Assembly (NCBI GenBank): GCA_028684915.1
Contig: JAQUEZ010000348.1
Coordinates: 1-5,451, forward strand
Reading direction: 5' to 3'
Length of the DNA: 5,451 bases
Origin: Desulfobulbus sp.
GTDB lineage: Bacteria; Desulfobacterota; Desulfobulbia; Desulfobulbales; Desulfobulbaceae
Shown here piece after piece: positions 1-5,451 of the stretch. The position numbers and the translations under genes were made by a program. The number at the start of each line of letters is the position of its first letter. The first letter of the stretch is position 1. The notes below the pieces were generated by a model. It did not search any database. It worked only from the letters and a program-made list of their open reading frames with translations, and was not told the origin of the DNA.

Positions 1-120
1 CGCAAAATCGATCTTGCCCTCCACCACCGCCTCAGGGAAAAGAGCTTTCAGTTGTTCGACATTCTCGGCCACAATATCGGCGGACGAGGCTTCAGGGCTT
101 TGGGCAGTTATTTTTTGCAT
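1..120 (-). CDS. Putative type III-style (Mod) site-specific DNA methyltransferase, N-terminal fragment
   Basis: An uninterrupted frame of 40 codons begins at ATG 120-118 and runs off the left edge. It starts MQKITAQSPEASSADIVAEN and continues with VEQLKALFPEAVVEGKIDF. This pattern, in which a short polar leader is followed by an 'ADIVAEN..QLKALFPE' helix, is the one I associate with the N-terminus of adenine-specific type III (Mod-type) methyltransferases. The catalytic DPPY and SAM-binding motifs would lie outside the window, so the call rests on a short match and on context: DUF4391 typically precedes such a methylase. The start is 13 bases after the DUF4391 stop. The intervening ATGAAGACGCT has only a poor ribosome-binding site, suggesting translational coupling. 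The product would methylate self DNA and provide specificity for a Res subunit expected downstream. Confidence 0.68.
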   Translation of the reverse strand, partial: MQKITAQSPEASSADIVAENVEQLKALFPEAVVEGKIDFA

Positions 121-133
121 AGCGTCTTCATGT

Positions 134-904
134 TCAAAGTTTCGCCATAACCGCCGCGCGTGCGGTTTCCAGGGGCTTGATTTCCAAATTCAACTCGACC
201 TGCCGGGCAATCTGTTTTTCCTTGGCCGCTGCGGCTCGGAGCTTGACGATCATCCCCTCCATACGTTGATATTCATCCAGGGCCTCTTGACGTTTCATCG
301 CTTGGCATCGGCCATCGGCAGGTTTCAATTCCCCCGTAATTTGAGCGGCTTTGAGGGTCAACAGGGTATCCGACCATCCCTGATAGAGGGCGTGGAGTGT
401 GCTAGTTGGTTGCCGATTCAGGGGCAAGGCAGCTTGGAACGCAGGCCAATGGGGGCTGGTCTGTTCCAACTGCCAAGTGACAGCGAGGGGGGCGCCGTCC
501 AGCACCGTCTTGCCGGCCTCGTTAAGCGCCCAACGTTTGTGGGCAACGGACAGACCTATCCAGGTTTGCTGCTCGGTCAGAAGTAGTGCCGGATAGGGGA
601 CGGCTCGGTGTACCAATTCCACCAAGCGCTGCGCCTTGGCACCAGCTCGGAGCCTTAGGCGCAGGGTTACGATTTCCAGATATTCCCGGGCAGTGTCCCG
701 GTATTCGGGGACACCGATGGTCGTCGGCTTGAGGGTTGCCAGCCACCAGCGTTCTTCAATGCCATCATTGATCTGGCGTTTGTCAGCAGCCGTTTGGGCT
801 CCATTTTTAAGGAGCAGCTTCTTAGGCACACGTTGATCGACCCGGCAGCCGGCCGGGAGGTCAAGGGCCGCAATCAGCGTCTGCATATCGAGGCAGCGCG
901 TCAC
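134..904 (-). CDS. DUF4391 domain-containing protein
   Basis: The protein has 256 residues from the GTG start. It is recognised as DUF4391 by the N-terminal VDQRVPKKLL (22-31), AADKRQINDGIEE (39-51), LKPTTIGVPEYRD (58-70) and HRAVPYPALLL (99-109) blocks. I know this family from operons of type III-like methyltransferases and large helicases, where its biochemical role is undefined. There is no signal peptide, membrane segment or obvious nuclease motif. Residues about 200-250 are rich in K, E, Q, A and L and probably form a helical or coiled-coil tail for protein contacts. The GTG at 904 overlaps the DUF262 stop (GTGA), and a GGTGG nine bases upstream could serve as ribosome-binding site. The alternative ATG at 886 (MQTLIAALDLP) also fits family N-termini but has no visible ribosome-binding site. 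The Mod gene begins 13 bases after the stop. It is likely a structural or specificity partner of Mod or Res, by context only. Confidence 0.85.
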   Translation of the reverse strand: MTRCLDMQTLIAALDLPAGCRVDQRVPKKLLLKNGAQTAADKRQINDGIEERWWLATLKPTTIGVPEYRDTAREYLEIVTLRLRLRAGAKAQRLVELVHRAVPYPALLLTEQQTWIGLSVAHKRWALNEAGKTVLDGAPLAVTWQLEQTSPHWPAFQAALPLNRQPTSTLHALYQGWSDTLLTLKAAQITGELKPADGRCQAMKRQEALDEYQRMEGMIVKLRAAAAKEKQIARQVELNLEIKPLETARAAVMAKL

Positions 905-2685
905 AACAAGGTACCACCAAAGGCCTTGGCTGTCTCTTCACTTTCCCGGCCGGAGATTGTCTTGCCGGTAGCCCCTTCAATCAGTTGCAAAAGCGCCGAG
1001 GCTCGGCAGCGGAGAAACCCGTCAAAATCATCTGATCGAAGTTCAGGGATGGGGATTGCGTGCGAGGCAAGAAATTCATCGAGGTTGTCACTGCTCACCT
1101 GTTTGTTCTTCTGGATGCGAGACAAATAGAGACTGGGAGCATCACCGCTGATAAATCGATTCGTTCCTGCAGCTAATGGAGCCTTGTTAACCACACTATT
1201 CCACTTTTCGCGGGGCAATTTATTGGATTCGCACCATGCACGTGGAAAGATATGGTGAATATCGATGGCATTGTTGAAGTACGTGTTCAGGTCTATGGGG
1301 GTGCCGCTGATAAAATCTTTACTGCCATGCTTCATCAGAAGTGCCGCCAATCCCTTGTATGCGGCCGCCAACCTTGATTGCAAGGATAAAAGCCGGGTCG
1401 GAGCAAAACTCGCGTCTCGGAGGGTACGCGGTTCGGAGCCGCCTTCAATCCATTGGATGACGTCAGGAAGATCCATTGCAAAACGTGTTTCGTTTGCACC
1501 ACCATATAATTCACCAAAAACACCGCACCAATACCATCTGAGCACCTTTTGCTTGATTCCATGTTGGGAAATTCTGTTGGAGAGGTGGGCGCAGATCGTG
1601 GCAAGAGGAATCAATTGCGTGGCATAGGGGAGGCTCTTGGCATCAAACATCTTTTCTTCGGCCAGCAACTCAACTGCCTTTTTAAAACCCTCCTCTACTC
1701 GCCCCTGAAACTGTTGAAAATCCTTGAGATTAAGGCGAAGAACATCCGCTCTCTTGCAGGAAACAGCCGATTTGTTGAGCAAGTGGCGCTCATAACTGGC
1801 AAGCAGGGTAACAGCGGTGAGAAAACTGGTCCCATCGGCTGCGTTCAGCACGTCATGTTTGGCAACCATTCGTTTGTGGCGGGCGTCCCAATCTTCTCGC
1901 AAGTTGAACTCGCTGGCGGCAAAGGTTGCTGTCATCAACTCAAAGACGGTCAGCGTGACTCCACCGGTGTTCACCTTTTCAAATACTTGGCAAACAGCTT
2001 CACGCGGTGTGTCTTGAGTCAGTTCGATGGCCGGCACCTTGAACTGCTGAAAACGAAGCCATATTTCCTGCTCGAAACGCATGAGGAACATCATGGCATC
2101 AGCGGCGTTACTATGGTGGGTGGCGTATCCCATCTTCCACTGCATGAACCCCTGGGTGTCGAAGATCAAGCCAATGGGAAACATCCGTTGTTCATATTGT
2201 AACTCAGGCGTGCTCAGGTCCAACTCGACCTTTCTGCCAAAATCAGAGGTGACCTGATATGAGGCGGGGACTGAAATCACGGCCTCTTCACGATCTGCAG
2301 CAGGGTCGAGGCATTTAGCCATATCAAGAAAATAGAAACGGAGGATATCCGCTCCTTTTTCCGTTCTCGTCTTTACCGGCAGGCCACTCCGCAACGAGAG
2401 ATACATTGAAGTGAGTCGTTGTTGCCCATCGAGCACAAGCGTCTTCGGTTTAGGGGCTGGCTGTAGCGCAACGCCTTCAAAGAGTCTGGGCTTGAAGGGA
2501 ACCCCTCCGGCTTCCAGAAACATGACGGCACCGATAGGGTAGGACAACGAAAGGCTGGCTATCAGCGATCGGATATGGAGATCATCCCAAACCCAACCCC
2601 GTTGGAAATCGGGTAATTGAGTCTCGCCTTTTGCAATGGCATCCAACACATCCTTAAGAGCTGGTTCTGCGGTTCTGAAACTCAT
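901..2685 (-). CDS. DUF262 / HNH-type nuclease protein (GmrSD-like)
   Basis: The protein has 594 residues and appears complete. DUF262 has a ParB/sulfiredoxin-like fold; in GmrS it binds and hydrolyses nucleotide to power restriction of modified DNA. The N-terminus shows LPDFQRGWVWD (24-34), YPIGAV (49-54), the hallmark DGQQRLT (86-92) and FEKVNTGGVTLTVFEL (235-250). The C-terminal part carries DIHHIFP (475-481), N500 and a following APLAAGTNR segment, typical of the His-Me (HNH, DUF1524/DUF1994-like) nuclease domain that accompanies DUF262. I chose ATG 2685 because MSFRTAEPALKDVLDAI matches how the family begins. An in-frame ATG at 2763 would add 26 residues and overlap the helicase 3' end, which looks like shadow sequence. 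The ribosome-binding site is weak, so coupling to the helicase, 16 bases upstream, is likely. The stop overlaps the next gene's GTG. The substrate is unknown, and cleavage of modified or invading DNA is inferred from family only. Confidence 0.9.
   Translation of the reverse strand: MSFRTAEPALKDVLDAIAKGETQLPDFQRGWVWDDLHIRSLIASLSLSYPIGAVMFLEAGGVPFKPRLFEGVALQPAPKPKTLVLDGQQRLTSMYLSLRSGLPVKTRTEKGADILRFYFLDMAKCLDPAADREEAVISVPASYQVTSDFGRKVELDLSTPELQYEQRMFPIGLIFDTQGFMQWKMGYATHHSNAADAMMFLMRFEQEIWLRFQQFKVPAIELTQDTPREAVCQVFEKVNTGGVTLTVFELMTATFAASEFNLREDWDARHKRMVAKHDVLNAADGTSFLTAVTLLASYERHLLNKSAVSCKRADVLRLNLKDFQQFQGRVEEGFKKAVELLAEEKMFDAKSLPYATQLIPLATICAHLSNRISQHGIKQKVLRWYWCGVFGELYGGANETRFAMDLPDVIQWIEGGSEPRTLRDASFAPTRLLSLQSRLAAAYKGLAALLMKHGSKDFISGTPIDLNTYFNNAIDIHHIFPRAWCESNKLPREKWNSVVNKAPLAAGTNRFISGDAPSLYLSRIQKNKQVSSDNLDEFLASHAIPIPELRSDDFDGFLRCRASALLQLIEGATGKTISGRESEETAKAFGGTLL
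914..918 (-). promoter_or_regulatory. Possible ribosome-binding site for the DUF4391 GTG start
   Basis: The coding strand reads GGTGG nine bases before the GTG at 904, inside the end of the DUF262 gene. It is a partial Shine-Dalgarno match only. It favours the GTG over the ATG at 886, which has nothing comparable upstream. The GTGA overlap makes coupled reinitiation equally plausible. Confidence 0.35.
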
Positions 2686-2701
2686 ACTCGTGCAACTCGC
2701 T

Positions 2702-4390
2702 TCAATAGTGTTCAGGTAAGACAATGAGGAAGGCCAGTACTTCAAAATCATTGATCCCGGCAAACTCGCCCTTCATGGCGTGCGTACCACCGGGAGAAAA
2801 GAGGCTGGCCACAGCGCGTTCTTCACTCTTGCCGACAACAGAGGCCACTGCGTTGGCAAGCAACCGTTGGGCGGCCTGCATATCCTCGCCTTGTTTGGTC
2901 GTCTTGTCGAAAAGGGCGCAGGCACCGGCATCGGGTAAATCGCGGCCCAAACAAAGGCGTTTGAGCCGATCCAGAATATGTTTGGCCTGGGTATAGGAAA
3001 GGAGCACCGTAGAGTTATCCTGTACATAGACAAGATAATGGATCCCCAGAGGGTAACCTGCGTCCGGAATCCGTTTGGCGGCTTCCCCTTCAGCTCGTAA
3101 GCAGAAGATAATACCTGGCGGCGTTTCGACTTCGCTGGTGGTAGTGACGGCACAGGTTCCAAGGGGGAGATTTTCCAGCACACCGGGATGAGCCTTGAGG
3201 TATAGAGCCAGATCAATGCGGAAATCTGTGAGGGTCAGGTCAGCAATGGAGATGCCCGAAGACAGATCTTCCAGGTCGATAACCGTATCTTGGAGCTTCA
3301 GCAGCTGCCGGCGCCGGTACTCAAGATCGTTCATTTGGTTGCCGGTCTGCTGTTCGATTAGGTTCTCCTCGCCGGTAGCCGAGATATCGAGCAGGACCAT
3401 CTTGCCGCTGACACGCTGTTCGAGGTTGATGTATTCTTCCAGCTCCATATTGGGCCAAAAATTGACCAACTGGATACAGGCATTGGGTGAGCCGATGCGG
3501 TCAATGCGACCGAACCTCTGGATGATGCGTACCGGGTTCCAGTGAATATCATAGTTGATCAGCCAGTCGCAGTCCTGCAGGTTTTGGCCTTCTGAGATGC
3601 AGTCGGTGGCAATGAGCAGGTCCAGTTCGCCTTCGCTATTCAGTTCCTGTGGCCGTTCCTTAGAACGCGGTGAAAAGGCAGAAAGAATCGAGGCCAGATC
3701 CTTACGCAAGCCGGAAAGCGTAGCCCGATTGCTCCCGGTACCGGTGACCAGGGCTGATTCTAGGCCTAGGGTGGATTTTGCCCAAGGAGCAAGCTGGTCA
3801 TAGAGATACCTGGCCGTATCGGCAAAGGCCGTGAAGATAATGATCTTGCGATTGCCCGAATTGATCGGATCGGTACATTTACGTTCGATGACTTCACAAA
3901 GTGCTGCGAGCTTGGCGTCACGATTGGCGCTGACCTGGGCGGCGGCCGCATGAAGCGTTGCCAGCCGATTACGGTCCTCGATGAGGTCCTGTCGCCAGCG
4001 GACTAAATCCACATCCTTAAGCAATACCTTGACTTTGCTGCCGACGAGCAGGCTCTCGAAAGCTGGATCGTCGAGATCAACATCCTCGATATTAATCTCC
4101 TCCACATCCTCCGCATGGTTTTCAATGCGGGTGAGCATTGCCTCCACATCCCGTAACTGTCGATGAACCGTAAGGCCAAAGGACGAAACCGAACTCTCCA
4201 TCCGTTTGAGGACATTGACCCGCAACAGATGGATGAGGCTCTCCTCGCGGTCGACTTGGCGAAAAAAACCTTCTCCGCCACGAATCTGGGTGCTGTACTT
4301 GCGATCATAGGTATCCTGCAAGTGCGGAAGAATATATCGAAGGGGGGCATAGGAAGCGAGGTTGAGCCGCCGAATTTCCCGGTTAATCAA
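2702..4390 (-). CDS. SNF2-type SF2 helicase, C-terminal RecA domain and tail (frame-shifted continuation)
   Basis: This is the second half of the helicase interrupted at 4387-4390. As annotated from TTG 4390 it has 562 residues. It opens with NREIRRLNLASYAPLRY, which follows on naturally from the end of the upstream frame. A charged, probably helical insert follows (about 50-170). Then come motif IV-like KIIIFTAFADTARYLY (182-197), motif V LIATDCISEGQNLQDCD (259-275) and motif VI QRFGRIDRIGS (291-301, with the arginine fingers). A long C-terminal tail ends in GEFAGINDFEVLAFLIVLPE, followed by TGA at 2704-2702. The 3' end looks complete. The TTG overlaps the upstream TGA by four bases, so reinitiation is possible. 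Alone, however, this piece lacks Walker A and DESH and could not hydrolyse ATP. It is either half of a disrupted gene, or a separate subunit that must reassociate with the first half. The DUF262 gene starts 16 bases after the stop. Confidence 0.88.
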   Translation of the reverse strand: MINREIRRLNLASYAPLRYILPHLQDTYDRKYSTQIRGGEGFFRQVDREESLIHLLRVNVLKRMESSVSSFGLTVHRQLRDVEAMLTRIENHAEDVEEINIEDVDLDDPAFESLLVGSKVKVLLKDVDLVRWRQDLIEDRNRLATLHAAAAQVSANRDAKLAALCEVIERKCTDPINSGNRKIIIFTAFADTARYLYDQLAPWAKSTLGLESALVTGTGSNRATLSGLRKDLASILSAFSPRSKERPQELNSEGELDLLIATDCISEGQNLQDCDWLINYDIHWNPVRIIQRFGRIDRIGSPNACIQLVNFWPNMELEEYINLEQRVSGKMVLLDISATGEENLIEQQTGNQMNDLEYRRRQLLKLQDTVIDLEDLSSGISIADLTLTDFRIDLALYLKAHPGVLENLPLGTCAVTTTSEVETPPGIIFCLRAEGEAAKRIPDAGYPLGIHYLVYVQDNSTVLLSYTQAKHILDRLKRLCLGRDLPDAGACALFDKTTKQGEDMQAAQRLLANAVASVVGKSEERAVASLFSPGGTHAMKGEFAGINDFEVLAFLIVLPEHY

Positions 4391-4400
4391 TCTCGGATTG
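4383..4400 (-). other. Frameshift junction in the helicase gene
   Basis: On the coding strand the region reads CGAGATTGATTAACCGG. Frame one gives R-D-stop. The continuation reads L-I-N-R-E from the TTG that overlaps this stop. Restoring one polypeptide needs either one extra base (giving RDLINRE) or removal of two bases (for example the TG, giving RDINRE). The second resembles my memory of the family, which favours an INR-type motif directly after an acidic residue. There is no homopolymer run or canonical slippery heptamer here, which argues against programmed frameshifting. A real indel or an assembly error is more likely. Confidence 0.8.
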
Positions 4401-5451
4401 AACGGAACTGGCCAGTGAGATCAACGTCGGCCTTGATGTTGATGGGTTTTAGTCGTTCCGGAAATTTACCGGTTTCGGAGGTGCCGTAGTATTTCTCGAC
4501 ATGCTTGCGCGAGCGGGCAATAGTGAGAAGATCAAGCAGGGTGAAATAGTCAAATCCGAGCATCTCGATGAGCCGTGTCGGGGTGCGCTCGCTCTCCTCG
4601 AGATCAAGCCAGCGATTGAACTGCTTTTGCGCCAAGCGAGTGGTGCTGTCGATGCTGCCAATACCGTGATCGAGCAGAGCGGAGTCATTGCCTTCAGTGG
4701 CAAAGGCGATTTGATTGCGAAGATCTGCCATACGGTTATTGACCGGGGTGGCCGAGAGCATCAGCACCCGAGTTCTGACACCTTCCCGGATGATTCGACG
4801 CATCAGCCGATCATACCGGGTTTCGCTGCCTTGTCGCGGGGTTTTTTTGTTCCGGAAGTTGTGGGACTCATCGATGACAACCAGGTCATAGTTGCCCCAG
4901 TTGACATGTGACAGGTCGATATCACCGGAGAGCCCACCGTCGCGGGAAAGGTCGGTATGGTTGAGGACATCGTAGTTGAATCGGTCGGAGGCCAGGAAAT
5001 TGCGGCGGTCGTTGGCCTTGTACAGGGTCCAGTTATCACGGAGACGTTTAGGGCAGAGAACGAGGACTCGGTCGTTGCGCAGCTCATGGTATTTGATGAT
5101 CGCCAACGCTTCAAAGGTCTTCCCAAGGCCGACGCTGTCGGCGATGATGCAGCCGCCGAAACGGTTGAGCTTGTCGATGGCGCCGACTACACCGTCACGT
5201 TGAAATTTATAGAGTTTTCTCCAAACTACGGTGTTGCGGATGCCGGTAGCTGATTTGACGATCCGGTCTTCATCGAAATCTTCACCACTGGCGCTGAAGA
5301 GATGGTGCAGGATAAGTGTGTAGACGAGATACGGGGCTTGGTGAACAGAGTAGGCCTGAAGAGTTTCAACGAGTTCGGATTTGGCCTTTTCATCGGTCAC
5401 GAGGCTTGACCATTGGAGATCGAACCATTGGCTGAGAAGAAGGGCCTCTTC
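4387..5451 (-). CDS. SNF2-type SF2 helicase, N-terminal RecA domain (5'-partial; frame ends at a premature stop)
   Basis: This is the ATP-binding half of a SNF2-family DNA helicase/translocase. The frame is open to the window edge, so the start lies outside. The 17 codons before the GTG at 5400 read EEALLLSQWFDLQWSSL, which resembles the linker before the helicase core in large defence helicases, so that GTG is not the true start. Counting from the edge, the visible motifs are a Q-motif-like YKFQRDGV (about 81-88), Walker A ADSVGLGKT (about 104-112), motif II DESH (about 194-197) and motif III SATP (about 233-236). The frame then stops at TGA 4389-4387, straight after GQFRSIRD, where family members continue into the second RecA domain. 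That domain lies in another frame just downstream. Relatives often carry a phospholipase D-like nuclease domain at the N-terminus, but none is visible here. It heads the operon portion seen. Helicase identity is very likely; intactness is doubtful. Confidence 0.9.
   Translation of the reverse strand, partial: EEALLLSQWFDLQWSSLVTDEKAKSELVETLQAYSVHQAPYLVYTLILHHLFSASGEDFDEDRIVKSATGIRNTVVWRKLYKFQRDGVVGAIDKLNRFGGCIIADSVGLGKTFEALAIIKYHELRNDRVLVLCPKRLRDNWTLYKANDRRNFLASDRFNYDVLNHTDLSRDGGLSGDIDLSHVNWGNYDLVVIDESHNFRNKKTPRQGSETRYDRLMRRIIREGVRTRVLMLSATPVNNRMADLRNQIAFATEGNDSALLDHGIGSIDSTTRLAQKQFNRWLDLEESERTPTRLIEMLGFDYFTLLDLLTIARSRKHVEKYYGTSETGKFPERLKPINIKADVDLTGQFRSIRD

Noticed and set aside
111..116. 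A6 run near the Mod start as a phase-variation tract
   Set aside because: Six bases is short for a contingency repeat and no longer simple repeat is nearby. Mod phase variation usually uses longer repeat arrays.
14..586. Plus-strand open frame of 190 codons
   Set aside because: It is antisense to the DUF4391 gene and the Mod start, both recognised by family motifs. It has no domain of its own.
841..857. GC-rich inverted repeat (CCCGGC, 5-base loop, GCCGGG)
   Set aside because: It lies within the conserved N-terminal coding part of DUF4391 and no T-run follows on either strand, so it is not credible as a terminator.
1549..2202. Plus-strand open frame of 217 codons
   Set aside because: It is fully antisense to the DUF262 gene, whose conserved motifs are clear. 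The translation shows no recognisable domain.
2686..2763. Longer DUF262 start at ATG 2763
   Set aside because: The extra 26 residues overlap the conserved helicase C-terminus in another frame and look unlike the family. The ATG at 2685 gives the typical MSFRTAEPALKDVL start.
4262..4268. Seven-base homopolymer (T7 on the coding strand) as the cause of the helicase frameshift
   Set aside because: The frame stays correct on both sides (GGEGFFRQVDREES). The break lies about 120 bases upstream, at 4387-4390.
4842..4848. Seven-base homopolymer (A7 on the coding strand) as a slippage or programmed frameshift site
   Set aside because: The helicase frame is intact through it (NKKTPRQ), and it is about 450 bases from the actual frame break.
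4501..4911. Plus-strand open frame of 136 codons
   Set aside because: It is antisense to the helicase core, including the DESH and SATP motifs. It looks like a mirror of the coding frame.

Overview
The window is a single, tightly packed minus-strand operon that looks like part of a multi-gene restriction or phage-defence island. Base composition is moderately GC-rich by eye. The protein style suggests a proteobacterium, but no gene here fixes the taxon, so that is only a guess. There is no rRNA, tRNA, CRISPR array or insertion sequence. No non-coding gap in the likely operon exceeds about 20 bases, so no promoter or terminator is expected or seen inside the window.

In transcription order (high to low coordinates):
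(1) 5451-4387 is the N-terminal RecA half of a SNF2-type superfamily 2 helicase. It runs off the window edge at its 5' end.
(2) 4390-2702 is the matching C-terminal helicase half and tail. It lies in a different frame and overlaps the first piece by four bases (TTGA). Together the two read as one large helicase broken by a frameshift, or possibly split into two coupled genes.
(3) 2685-901 is a complete DUF262 protein with a C-terminal HNH-type nuclease motif, of the GmrSD-like kind.
(4) 904-134 is a DUF4391 protein that starts on a GTG overlapping the previous stop.
(5) 120-1 is the first 40 codons of what looks like a type III-style (Mod) DNA methyltransferase. It continues beyond the left edge.

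The inferred logic is as follows. The helicase would act as a DNA translocase or remodeller, and the methyltransferase would mark self DNA. A Res-type nuclease/helicase probably follows Mod outside the window. DUF4391 is an accessory protein of unknown biochemistry that I associate with such methylase/helicase loci. The DUF262-HNH protein adds a second, possibly nucleotide-driven, nuclease. Its placement between the helicase and DUF4391 is the most unusual feature of the architecture. The helicase frameshift raises the question of whether the system is still functional in this genome.
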